From Bacteroidales bacterium Bact_23 (GTDB lineage: Bacteria > Bacteroidota > Bacteroidia > Bacteroidales > Lentimicrobiaceae), in the NCBI GenBank assembly GCA_001603685.1, contig LUZO01000038.1, positions 1-10,376 on the forward strand: 10,376 bases of DNA, read 5' to 3'. Positions within the stretch are counted from its first letter, which is position 1, and every line of letters begins with the position of its first letter. Under the pieces are notes generated by a model. The model saw only the letters and a list, made by a program, of their open reading frames with translations. It ran no database searches and was not told where the DNA came from. Below, one piece after another: positions 1 through 8,605 of this stretch. The translations under genes and the position numbers were made by a program.

Positions 1-24
1 ATTAAGATTACATTAAAAAATTAT

Positions 25-55
25 TTTGAATGATTCTATTTTATTACTAATTTTG
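25..55 (+). promoter_or_regulatory. Candidate Bacteroidota-type promoter for the cytochrome c gene
   Basis: TTTG at 25-28 is followed 19 bp later by TAATTTTG at 48-55, an exact match to the Bacteroidota -33/-7 consensus (TTTG and TAnnTTTG) with an accepted spacing. Transcription would begin near 62-64. That leaves a short A-rich leader without a Shine-Dalgarno sequence before the ATG at 78, which is common in this phylum. The match and its position are seen directly; activity is inferred. Confidence 0.65.
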
Positions 56-77
56 CATCCTAACCAAAACAAACATT

Positions 78-536
78 ATGAAAACAAAAAGTTTACTTAT
101 CGCAACTTTCGCCGGTATGTTCGCCATGGCAATGATAACCTCCTGCGGAGGTGGTCAGCAGCCTGCCACCGAAAGCTCAGAAGCCGTTGAAGCTGTTGAA
201 GAGTCAGGTGATGATGCTCAGATGGCACTTGGTAAGCAGATTTACGATACCAAATGCTTTGCCTGCCACCAGGCCGATGGTCATGGTTTACCGAATGCTT
301 TCCCTTCACTTGAAGGATCGGATCTGCTGTTAAATCACACCAAGCAGGCTGTTGCTCAGGCTCTTAACGGATCAGAGAAGGTTGGTTCTACCGGAAAATA
401 TCCCGCACCCATGCCTCCTCAGGTAGATACACACGAAGATGCCGTTGCCGTTATCAATTATGTGATTACTCATTTTGGCAACAATGGCAAAAAGATCACT
501 CTTGACGAAGTAAAGGACATTCAGATTGAGCGTTAA
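78..536 (+). CDS. Lipid-anchored monoheme class I cytochrome c
   Basis: This is a 152-residue electron carrier expected on the outer face of a membrane. A hydrophobic signal peptide ends in the lipobox ITSC, with Cys23 as the lipidation site. A low-complexity acidic linker (about 31-47, rich in Glu and Ala) follows and would act as a tether. The single heme site is CFACH at 60-64, and Met112 in a PMPPQ stretch is the likely distal ligand. The C-terminal helix (about 118-133) is typical of class I cytochromes. The gene stands alone: it has its own promoter-like sequence upstream, a terminator downstream, and a convergent neighbour. Since the rest of the window encodes alternative complex III, an attractive role is shuttling electrons from that complex to an oxidase. 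This is inferred from context only. Similar small cytochromes also serve nitrous oxide or nitrite reductases, so the partner is uncertain. Confidence 0.9.
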   Translation: MKTKSLLIATFAGMFAMAMITSCGGGQQPATESSEAVEAVEESGDDAQMALGKQIYDTKCFACHQADGHGLPNAFPSLEGSDLLLNHTKQAVAQALNGSEKVGSTGKYPAPMPPQVDTHEDAVAVINYVITHFGNNGKKITLDEVKDIQIER

Positions 537-552
537 TATTCAGCGCTGACAT

Positions 553-582
553 AAAAAAAGGGGCGGACGCGCCCCTTTTTTT
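553..582. terminator. Bidirectional rho-independent terminator between convergent genes
   Basis: A six-pair GC stem (GGGGCG at 560-565 with CGCCCC at 570-575) closes a four-base loop. It is flanked by seven A on the left and seven T on the right. The U-tract is therefore correct on both strands. It lies 17 bases after the cytochrome c stop codon on the + strand and 46 bases after the end of the cyoE-like gene on the - strand, so one element can end both transcripts. Confidence 0.9.
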
Positions 583-628
583 ATGCCTTTTTATTCCGGC
601 TTCACGGGAAGAAACCGGAGCCGGGACC

Positions 629-1501
629 CTAGATCAATACATCAATGGCAATTAGCGCCATCAATGCCAGGAAATAGAAGTTGATCAGCAGAAAGGATGA
701 GATGTATTTCGGATCTTCCTTTGGCGGCTTCAGCAGGGGGAGGAATTTTACGATCAGCAGTACCGACATCAGCCACAGCAGATAATCGGAAATCCGGTGA
801 AAGAAGTCGTAAAACAGAGGCAGCGCAATGGCGGAGAGGCCCGTAGCCAGCGTCCAGATAAAGGTCATCCGTCTGATCCTTTCATCGGAATAAATGGCGG
901 TAAGCGACTTATAGCCTGCATTTTCGTACTGTTTGCCGTATTTGAGCACCAGAAACAGAAAATGCGGTACCTGCCCGGCAAAGAATACAAACGCGATTAC
1001 CCATGCCGCCGGATGAAACAGCCCACCGCCTGCCGCTACCCAGCCGATTACCGGCGGCAAGGCTCCAACCACTCCGCCGGGGATAATGGCAAACGGGGTA
1101 ATCTTTTTCAGAGGCGTATAAATGCCGTTGTACCAGAACATATTGATGATGCCCAGAACTGCCGGCAGCCATCCGCAGAAGAGCCAGAGAATGGCAATCC
1201 CCGAAATGGCAAGGGAAACCATCCATTTTACCGCACTCTTCAGGCTGATCTGCCCTGACGGAAGCGGGCGTTTGCTGGTGCGGCCCATCAGCAGGTCGGA
1301 GTTGCGCTCCTGTATCTGATTCAGCGCCGATGCCGCACTGGCAAGCATAAGCCCGCCGACAGCAAGCGGGATAATGCCGGCGGAGATGCCGCCATAGCCT
1401 GCCATATAGCCAGTCATAGCCGACAAGACCACCGGAAAGGAGATCGAGAATTTTGTAAGCTTTTTCAGAATGGTTAAATAGGAATCTTTCTGTTCACTCA
1501 T
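629..1501 (-). CDS. cyoE: Heme O synthase-like protoheme IX farnesyltransferase (UbiA/CyoE/COX10 family)
   Basis: This 290-residue multispanning membrane protein belongs to the UbiA prenyltransferase superfamily. Family members transfer farnesyl from farnesyl diphosphate to heme B, giving heme O, the precursor of heme A for cytochrome oxidases. The first prenyl-diphosphate/Mg site is N61-x3-E65-x3-D69 followed by MGRT and KRPLPSG, the arrangement I recall for mitochondrial COX10. The next family block is YTPLKK (128-133) with GALPPVIGW (146-154). QVPHF (177-181) marks the second site, but the acidic residue usual just before the Tyr of the following D-Y pair is Gln191 here. About eight to nine hydrophobic segments are visible, matching the family. 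The start is supported by a strong GAGGAGG seven bases upstream. The gene lies downstream of the act operon but behind that operon's terminator, so it is probably transcribed separately. Another UbiA-family function is possible but less likely. Confidence 0.85.
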   Translation of the reverse strand: MSEQKDSYLTILKKLTKFSISFPVVLSAMTGYMAGYGGISAGIIPLAVGGLMLASAASALNQIQERNSDLLMGRTSKRPLPSGQISLKSAVKWMVSLAISGIAILWLFCGWLPAVLGIINMFWYNGIYTPLKKITPFAIIPGGVVGALPPVIGWVAAGGGLFHPAAWVIAFVFFAGQVPHFLFLVLKYGKQYENAGYKSLTAIYSDERIRRMTFIWTLATGLSAIALPLFYDFFHRISDYLLWLMSVLLIVKFLPLLKPPKEDPKYISSFLLINFYFLALMALIAIDVLI

Positions 1502-1508
1502 ATTACAG

Positions 1509-1515
1509 CCTCCTC
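1509..1515 (-). promoter_or_regulatory. Strong Shine-Dalgarno sequence of the cyoE-like gene
   Basis: On the minus strand GAGGAGG lies seven bases before the ATG at 1501. A consensus Shine-Dalgarno of this strength is unusual in Bacteroidota, and most other genes here have A- or T-rich leaders instead. It fixes the chosen start. Confidence 0.75.
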
Positions 1516-1738
1516 AGGTAAAATAATTCCGGGTTAAAAGTACGATTCGAAAAACTAGGCCAGGTTAATGAATTTATGTCAATTATTGCGGTAAATTCAG
1601 GTAATATCCGGAATATCCCGGTTTTCCCCGGCAAGCAATTCTGTATCCGTGTCATTTATTGAATGTTGAATCAGCCTTTTGGCTGCATATTTTGACAAAT
1701 GGTAACAGAGTAACAATTAAAATGGGGAAATGGATTGA

Positions 1739-1771
1739 AATCCGCCCTGATTTTTTATTTAACGGCGGATT
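1739..1771. repeat. Inverted repeat with 8-bp arms in the actF-cyoE gap
   Basis: AATCCGCC at 1739-1746 pairs perfectly with GGCGGATT at 1764-1771 across a 17-base T-rich loop. There is no U-tract directly after either arm, so it is not an obvious terminator. It could be an RNA stem or an operator upstream of the cyoE-like gene. The function is unknown. Confidence 0.45.
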
Positions 1772-1832
1772 GTGCTTTCCCTGTATCTATGGAAACGCGT
1801 TTGCCAAGATGGCATTGGCCGGAAATCTGCCC

Positions 1833-1875
1833 AAAACAAAACCGGGATAGCGGCGCCTTGCTCACTATCCCGGTT
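1833..1875 (-). terminator. Rho-independent terminator of the act operon
   Basis: An 11-bp perfect stem (1840-1850 with 1865-1875, arms AACCGGGATAG and CTATCCCGGTT) encloses a 14-base loop. On the minus strand it is followed by TTGTTTT (1839-1833). It begins 19 bases after the actF stop codon. This ends the operon after actF and separates it from the cyoE-like gene. Confidence 0.85.
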
Positions 1876-1894
1876 AAGGAAATTAATAAATTAT

Positions 1895-3058
1895 TTAATG
1901 CACATGGTGGTGCAGGCTCTCTTCGAGATAGGGGTGATTCTTCGGGATCAGCGGAGCGGCAGCCAGCGCCTTTGCCGTGATGAAGAGAAAGAGGCCGGCA
2001 AAGCCGATAAAGAAACCGATTTCGGTAATTCCGAAGATGGGGCTTCCCATTACTGCCGGGAAAATCTGCTCGTACAGATCAAGGTACTGGCCGAAAATCA
2101 GCAGAATGGCAATGGTTTTTACCACTTTGATATTCTTGTTCAGCACCTGAGGCAGCATGAATACAAACGGCAGGAACCAGTTGATCAGGAAGTTGACATA
2201 GAAAATCACCTTGAATCCGCTGTGCCAGCGAAGTGCAAAGTACTCGGTCTCTTCGGGAATGTTGCCGTACCATATCAGCATAAACTGCGAAAAGGCGAAG
2301 TACCCCCAGATGGTACAAAGCATGAAGATATACCTTGAGAAATCGAGCATATGGCTCTTGTTCAGCTCTTTAAAGTAGCCTCTCTCGTGCAGGATGATGA
2401 CAATCAGTACAACGGTTGCCGATCCGTGGAAGAAGGCGGCAACGAAGTTCTTCAGGGAGAAGAGGGTGCTGAACCAGTGCGGTTCAAGCGACATAATCCA
2501 GTCGAATGATGCAAACGAGAAGGTTACGGCGAGCAGGAAGATGTGAACTTTCGAATAGAATTCACTTTTTTCGAACCACATCATTCCGCCCTGTGCATCT
2601 TCCGACAGCGAAGCCCTTCTGAGCAGTTGTGTCATCACCATCCATGCGATGTAGAACAACACCATTCTGATAAAGAAGAACGGAATGTTCAGGTATGGTG
2701 ATTTGTGCTGCAGCACGGCATCGGCGGCTACTACGCCCGGATCGGCCCAGTGATACAGGTATTTCATTCCGAAATAGAGCAGCAGCATGATGATTCCCGA
2801 GTAGGGAACAAACGCCATCATGGCTTCGGGTACCCGCTTGAACATGGATGACCATCCCGACTGTGAAATGTGCTGAATGGCGATGAAAAAGCTGGCGCCA
2901 ATGGCAAGGGAGAGGAACATGTAGTTGTTGAGCAACAGGTTGGCCCAGGCCCTTCCCGGATTGGCGATAAAGCTGTAAACGATCACGGCAGCACCCGCTA
3001 CGATCATCGCAATGGCTGTGTATTGAAAGCCTTTTGATATCTTTACTTTTGTGTCCAT
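1895..3058 (-). CDS. actF: Alternative complex III subunit ActF (NrfD-like integral membrane protein)
   Basis: This is a 387-residue inner-membrane protein with about ten hydrophobic segments, the NrfD/PsrC-type fold shared with ActC. Segments are visible from about residue 12 onward, with the last near 342-366. In characterised alternative complex III, ActF packs beside ActC and forms the second membrane half-module; quinol oxidation is assigned mainly to ActC. Loops rich in aromatic residues and His, such as FDWIMSLEPHW near 185-195, are typical of the subunit. The C-terminus ends in a short His-rich tail (HHHVH). The start is fixed by AGGAG five bases upstream, which overlaps the stop codon of actE. 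This is the last gene of the operon and is followed by a terminator rather than by oxidase genes. Assignment rests on fold, order and neighbours and is firm. Confidence 0.93.
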   Translation of the reverse strand: MDTKVKISKGFQYTAIAMIVAGAAVIVYSFIANPGRAWANLLLNNYMFLSLAIGASFFIAIQHISQSGWSSMFKRVPEAMMAFVPYSGIIMLLLYFGMKYLYHWADPGVVAADAVLQHKSPYLNIPFFFIRMVLFYIAWMVMTQLLRRASLSEDAQGGMMWFEKSEFYSKVHIFLLAVTFSFASFDWIMSLEPHWFSTLFSLKNFVAAFFHGSATVVLIVIILHERGYFKELNKSHMLDFSRYIFMLCTIWGYFAFSQFMLIWYGNIPEETEYFALRWHSGFKVIFYVNFLINWFLPFVFMLPQVLNKNIKVVKTIAILLIFGQYLDLYEQIFPAVMGSPIFGITEIGFFIGFAGLFLFITAKALAAAPLIPKNHPYLEESLHHHVH

Positions 3059-3063
3059 ATCTG

Positions 3064-3069
3064 CTCCTC
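3064..3069 (-). promoter_or_regulatory. Shine-Dalgarno of actF overlapping the actE stop
   Basis: On the minus strand the actE stop TAG runs straight into the actF ribosome-binding site (TAGAGGAG), and GAGGAG lies five bases before the actF ATG. Ribosomes ending actE would therefore uncover or hand over to actF, which suggests translational coupling. Confidence 0.7.
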
Positions 3070-3647
3070 TAATTTACGGTGTTGGCCTGCAATTCATTTT
3101 TTACGAACATGGCGATTTTCCAGCGGTCGTCAGGCCTGATCAGCTGCCCGTGGGGAGCCATCACCTGAAAACCGGCGGTGATTACATGGAAAATGTCCGA
3201 TTCGGGGGCTTCGAGCATCTTAGCGGAAAGCAAAGATGCCGGCTGAATGGCATATCTGCCGCTGGTAAACAGGAACCCTTTTCCATCGCCTTTTTCGCCA
3301 TGACAGTTTGCGCAGAAAATCGTGTACTGGGTTTTGCCCTGGCTTATGTTTTCAGCGGTAGGTTCCAGTGGGTTAACCAGTTCTGCTGCTGCCAGCGCTC
3401 TGTCTTCCGCCGAGTTTGTATAAGTATAGGGCATCATCTCGCGGGGAATGGTATTCTCGGCCGGAAGACGCATATTCATGCCATCGGGGAAAATGGAATT
3501 GACATCATAGGTCTCGTAGGCCAGCGAATGAGCCATATCAGGGAAATACTCGTATCCCTTGTCGTTGCGCGTACGGTCGCACGACGCTCCGATTACCAGT
3601 AAACAAAGCGCAGCAATTATAGCCCTGTTGTTTCGTTTCTTTGTCAT
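3069..3647 (-). CDS. actE: Alternative complex III subunit ActE (monoheme cytochrome c lipoprotein)
   Basis: This 192-residue protein carries a type II signal peptide ending in GASC, with Cys23 as the lipidation site, so it is anchored on the periplasmic face. The N-terminal half contains the YFPDMAHSLAYET stretch (about 34-46) characteristic of the subunit, which makes extended contacts with the rest of the complex. The heme site is CANCH at 112-116. Met163 in a QVMAPHG context is the likely distal ligand, and a terminal helix (about 173-188) completes the class I fold. In known complexes ActE supplies one heme of the wire that leads electrons out toward cytochrome c or the oxidase. It starts seven bases after the actD stop and ends ten bases before actF. 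Confidence 0.94.
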   Translation of the reverse strand: MTKKRNNRAIIAALCLLVIGASCDRTRNDKGYEYFPDMAHSLAYETYDVNSIFPDGMNMRLPAENTIPREMMPYTYTNSAEDRALAAAELVNPLEPTAENISQGKTQYTIFCANCHGEKGDGKGFLFTSGRYAIQPASLLSAKMLEAPESDIFHVITAGFQVMAPHGQLIRPDDRWKIAMFVKNELQANTVN

Positions 3648-3654
3648 CTGCCGC

Positions 3655-4174
3655 TTATTTTTGTGGTTTTAACTCTTTTTCATACACCTCAACAGCACCC
3701 TTTCCTTTCAGAACTCCTTCAAGATCACCTGAATTGTTTACGCTCAGCGATTTGTCGAAAATCATCACAAACTTGTCGTCGGTTGAGCGGGCATCGGGCA
3801 GGATGTATGCCTTGCCGGGATAGATCTTTGCCCTTGCCGAGAAGGTGAAAAGGCTGAGAATGGTAACCGTAAGAATGGTAATTACTACCGCCACTACGAT
3901 AAATGAGGGGAAAGCGTTGGTTGGCTTTCCGCCGTAGTTCACCGGCCAGTCAATTACTGCAGTGTAGTACATGAAAGCCAGAATACCCAGTGCGCCGAAC
4001 AGCCCATAGAGGAATGCCGCAAAGGTAAATCTGGTCTTTTTGCCCATGGCTTCAATCACCTCGTGGATGGGGTAGGGGGTGTATATCTCACCAATTACAA
4101 AGCCCTTCTGCTTTACTTCGTGAACTGCCTCCATCAGGGCATCCTCGTCATCGAATACGCCTATAATATGATTG

Positions 4175-4182
<8 letters not shown>
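3655..4182 (-). CDS. actD: Alternative complex III subunit ActD (DUF3341 membrane protein)
   Basis: This is a 175-residue protein with two transmembrane helices (about 52-74 and 92-115). The N-terminal soluble part is a small alpha/beta domain that starts IIGVFDDEDALMEAV and carries the family-typical YTPYPIHEV stretch at 34-42. A C-terminal soluble tail follows the second helix. DUF3341 proteins are found with alternative complex III, where ActD is a structural subunit without a cofactor that packs against ActC and ActF. The ATG overlaps the 3' end of actC by eight bases (shared ATGAATAA), a strong sign of coupled translation and of roughly equal amounts of the two proteins. The N-terminus matches the family, so the start is secure. 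Confidence 0.93.
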
Positions 4183-5560
<1,378 letters not shown>

Positions 5561-5607
5561 AGACAGTATGTTATTATTTTTACTTAATATGTCACTTGTT
5601 CTCAGGC

Positions 5608-8547
5608 TTATGCCTCAGGTTTATTGCGTACCAGGGTAAGATATCCCACCGATGGCAGGGTGTGCAGTTCCTCGAGCAGGTGATAGTTGCGCGGATCGGC
5701 AAACAGCTTCGAAATTTCACTGTTCGGATCGTTTACATCACCGAATACAATGGCATTCGACGGACAAGCCTGGGCACATGCCGGCAGGATCTCGCCATCG
5801 GCAAGCGGACGGTTCTCGTTCTTGGCAAGCAGCTTCTTCTCCTGAATCCTCTGGATGCAGAACGAGCATTTCTCAACAACACCACGCTCGCGCACCGTAA
5901 CATCCGGATTCAGCACCATTCTGCCAAGGTCGGAGTTCATATTGTAATCGAACTTCTCGTTGGTAACATACCGGAACCAGTTGAAGCGGCGTACCTTGTA
6001 CGGACAGTTGTTGATACAGTATTTGGTTCCCACGCAGCGGTTGTATGCCATCTGGTTGAGCCCCTCGCTGCTGTGATTGGTTGCCGAAACCGGGCAAACA
6101 TTCTCGCAGGGGGCATTGTCGCAGTGCTGGCACATCACCGGCTGGAATACAAGCTCGGGATTGTTCTCATCGCCGTTGTAATACCGGTCAATCCTCATCC
6201 AGTGCATACTGCGCGATTTCAACACCTCTTCCTTGCCAACCACCGGCACATTGTTCTCGGCTTGGCAGGATACAACACAGGCGCTGCAGCCGATACACTT
6301 GTTCAGATCGATGGCCATGGCCCAGCGGTGTCCCTTGTATTCGGTATCCTTGTACAGGGTGGCTTTTTTGGCTTCAAACTCGGCGTGGAGTTCATTGCCC
6401 GAATCGGGTTTCTGCAGATAGCCTTCGAGGGTGGTTTCGCGGACAATGGGCCTGCCCTCCATGGTGTGGTGCATCTGCGTGGATGCCAGTTTGTAGGTGC
6501 CTGCTGCCACATCCGGCTCAAAGATACCGGTAAAGGTGCGGCAACCCTTCTTCACGGTTACCAGCGGGAATACATTCACACCGATGCCGTCGGCTACCTT
6601 GCCGAATTTGGTATGGCCGTAACCCAGACCGATTGAGATGGTCCTGTCGGCCTGCCCCGGCTGAATGTGTACCGGAACCTTAATGCTGTTAATCTGCAGC
6701 ATGCTTCCCTCTGCAAGTCCAAGTTCGGCAGCCGATGCAGGGGATACGGAAGCGTAGTTGTCCCAAACGATTCTTGAAACGGGGTCGGGAAGCTCCATCA
6801 GCCAGGGGTTGTTGGCGTAGCGGCCGCTTCCCATGGCTATCGTTTCGTACAGATGAAGCTCGTAGCCCTGGAATTCTTTTGATTCAGCAAGGGTATAGGC
6901 TGCAACGGTAAGCGAATCGGAATTCCATGCCGGTTCGGTTTCAGAAACTTCAGCCTTGAAAACGCCTTTTTGCTGGGTGGTGCGCCACTCGTTTTCACCG
7001 CCTTTAATGATGTTGTTTTTCCAGAAATCTTTCAGGTAGTTGTAGTAGCTTTCGCCGTTGTCCATCCAGCGCATCAGGCTCTCCTGCGCCTGACGGGTAT
7101 TGTAGATGGGCCGCATGGCCGGCTGTGCCAGACTGTAGCAACCCGTTCTGGGCTCGGCATCGCCCCATGATTCCAGATAATGGTGGGTAGGGGCTGAAAA
7201 GGCTACATGCTCCAGGGTTTCGTCCTGAGAGGTATTGAGGCTTACGCTGAGTTTCAGTTTGGCAAGCCCTTCGGTGAAAGCCTGCGGGTGATGGTAGTCG
7301 TAAGCGGGGTTTACATTCCAGAGGATGAGACCGCCTGCCTTTCCGTTGTTCATATCTTCAACCAGGCTCTCCATGTCGGCATCAGCGGCCCGGCGGGTAA
7401 GCAACGGGTTTGCAAATGTGATGGTGTTTCCTTCATTGTCGAGCAGGTTGTTGATGGCATTCACCGCAATCTGCTCATCGGGATCGTTGGTTCCGCAGAT
7501 TACCAGCGATTTTCCGCGGTTCTCCCAAAGTCTGGCAGCCAGATTGCTGAAAGTATCGTGGGTGGTGCCACCGGGCAGGGTGGAGGCTCCTGCATGGGCA
7601 GCAATGCTGTTGTACAATCCAATAAGCAGTCCGGCAACCGACGATGGCTTAATGCGTACGCGCTTGTCGGCCTTGCTTCCTGAAATGGTTACACCGGCCT
7701 CATACTGAATATGGTATGAAAGTTTCTTTTCGCCATTGGTAAGGTCGCGGGTGGCGGCATATCCGGCGGCAAACTCCGAAGGATTCAGCCAGGTGCCCAG
7801 GAAATCGGCCATAAATGAAACCACAACGGCAGCCTTGTCGAAGTGGTACTGCGGAATAACCGCCCTGCCATAGCTCTCCTTATTGGCCTTGATCATGCCG
7901 GAGTACGAAACCGGATCATAAACCACATGCCTTACTCCCGGATAGTGCGCCCTGAACTCATCGATAATCCGCAGGGTGGAGGGGCTGATGATGTCGGAAG
8001 TGAGGATTACGGTGGCCTGACCGGCATCGCTGATCTCTTTCAGCTTTGCCTTTATTTCATCGTCGATGGCTTGCCATGATGATTTCTCACCGCCTTTTGA
8101 AGGGCCTTTCAGGCGGGCTTTGCCGTCGTACAGGCTCAGAACCGAAGCCTGAACCCTGGCCGAGCTTCTGCCTTTGGTGATGGGGGAGAGGTTGTTTCCT
8201 TCGATTTTGATGGGCCTTCCGTCCCTTACCTTCACCAGAATGCTGCTGTACTCCGATCCGTCGAAATAGGTGGAGGCGTAGTGATTGGCCATACCCGGGG
8301 TTACCTCTTCGGGTTTGTTGAGGTAGGGAATGGCTTTCTTAACCGGATTTTCACAACTGCTGAGAATGGCTGCCGAAGCAAAACCAAATCCGCAGAACTT
8401 CAGAAAGTTTCTTCTGGAGGAAGTTTTTCCGGCAATCTCTTCATTCATGATATCCAGCAGGTCTCTGCCGTGGGGAATATGATCGGCTTTATCGTCTGTA
8501 GGCTGATTGTTCAGCTCTTCAAGGCTTTTCCAATATTTCTTTTCCAT
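5608..8547 (-). CDS. actB: Alternative complex III subunit ActB (molybdopterin oxidoreductase-like plus four-cluster ferredoxin domains)
   Basis: This 979-residue periplasmic subunit is annotated in databases as a Tat-variant-translocated molybdopterin oxidoreductase. A twin-arginine motif (SRRNFLK, 44-50) is set unusually far from the N-terminus and is followed by a hydrophobic stretch and a lipobox LSSC with Cys65, so the protein is probably exported folded and lipid-anchored. Residues about 90-700 form the molybdopterin-oxidoreductase-like domain. It has no N-terminal cluster-binding cysteine motif, and in known complexes this domain carries no molybdenum cofactor. Residues about 740-940 form a PsrB/NrfC-like ferredoxin domain. 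Its cysteines are C751, C754, C757, C761; C806, C809, C814, C818; C838, C844, C848; and C894, C897, C924, C928. Position 841, usually Cys, is Thr. That gives fifteen ligands, fitting three [4Fe-4S] and one [3Fe-4S] cluster, the set known for this complex. The subunit takes electrons from ActC and passes them to the hemes of ActA. Confidence 0.96.
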   Translation of the reverse strand: MEKKYWKSLEELNNQPTDDKADHIPHGRDLLDIMNEEIAGKTSSRRNFLKFCGFGFASAAILSSCENPVKKAIPYLNKPEEVTPGMANHYASTYFDGSEYSSILVKVRDGRPIKIEGNNLSPITKGRSSARVQASVLSLYDGKARLKGPSKGGEKSSWQAIDDEIKAKLKEISDAGQATVILTSDIISPSTLRIIDEFRAHYPGVRHVVYDPVSYSGMIKANKESYGRAVIPQYHFDKAAVVVSFMADFLGTWLNPSEFAAGYAATRDLTNGEKKLSYHIQYEAGVTISGSKADKRVRIKPSSVAGLLIGLYNSIAAHAGASTLPGGTTHDTFSNLAARLWENRGKSLVICGTNDPDEQIAVNAINNLLDNEGNTITFANPLLTRRAADADMESLVEDMNNGKAGGLILWNVNPAYDYHHPQAFTEGLAKLKLSVSLNTSQDETLEHVAFSAPTHHYLESWGDAEPRTGCYSLAQPAMRPIYNTRQAQESLMRWMDNGESYYNYLKDFWKNNIIKGGENEWRTTQQKGVFKAEVSETEPAWNSDSLTVAAYTLAESKEFQGYELHLYETIAMGSGRYANNPWLMELPDPVSRIVWDNYASVSPASAAELGLAEGSMLQINSIKVPVHIQPGQADRTISIGLGYGHTKFGKVADGIGVNVFPLVTVKKGCRTFTGIFEPDVAAGTYKLASTQMHHTMEGRPIVRETTLEGYLQKPDSGNELHAEFEAKKATLYKDTEYKGHRWAMAIDLNKCIGCSACVVSCQAENNVPVVGKEEVLKSRSMHWMRIDRYYNGDENNPELVFQPVMCQHCDNAPCENVCPVSATNHSSEGLNQMAYNRCVGTKYCINNCPYKVRRFNWFRYVTNEKFDYNMNSDLGRMVLNPDVTVRERGVVEKCSFCIQRIQEKKLLAKNENRPLADGEILPACAQACPSNAIVFGDVNDPNSEISKLFADPRNYHLLEELHTLPSVGYLTLVRNKPEA

Positions 8548-8605
8548 TTAAACCGTTTATTAAGTGCTTAACTTGTCTGGTTTCTTACTCTGTTTCGTGT
8601 GCTGA

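Larger units (their letters stand above)
1502..1894. other. Intergenic region between actF and the cyoE-like gene
   Basis: These 393 bases contain no convincing gene on either strand. The short open frames on the + strand (for example 1659-1850) have no family-like sequence, no ribosome-binding context, and run into the antisense of actF. The region holds the actF terminator at its right end, an inverted repeat at 1739-1771, a small hairpin (CAGCC at 1672-1676 with GGCTG at 1681-1685, loop TTTT), and the ribosome-binding site of the cyoE-like gene at its left end. I found no exact TTTG/TAnnTTTG promoter for that gene on the minus strand. Confidence 0.6.

Noticed and set aside
596..624. Possible second hairpin (CCGGCTTC with GGAGCCGG) just after the cyoE-like stop
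   Set aside because: The stem needs a wobble pair and a 13-base loop and has no U-tract directly after it. The hairpin at 553-582 is a far better terminator for the same gene.
1659..2338. Overlapping + strand open frames running from the intergenic gap into actF
   Set aside because: They cross the act terminator and the antisense of actF, their products are of odd composition, and there is no start context. They are treated as chance frames.
5596..6636. A 346-codon open frame on the + strand opposite the 3' part of actB
   Set aside because: It is exactly antisense to the cysteine-rich ferredoxin domain of ActB, whose motifs are unmistakable. The antisense product shows no recognisable family, has no ribosome-binding context, and is explained by codon use on the coding strand.
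8560..8571. Near-palindrome TTAAGTGCTTAA between actA and actB
   Set aside because: It has five-base AT-rich arms with a two-base spacer inside a 58-bp intergenic stretch. That is too short and too common to support a regulatory site.
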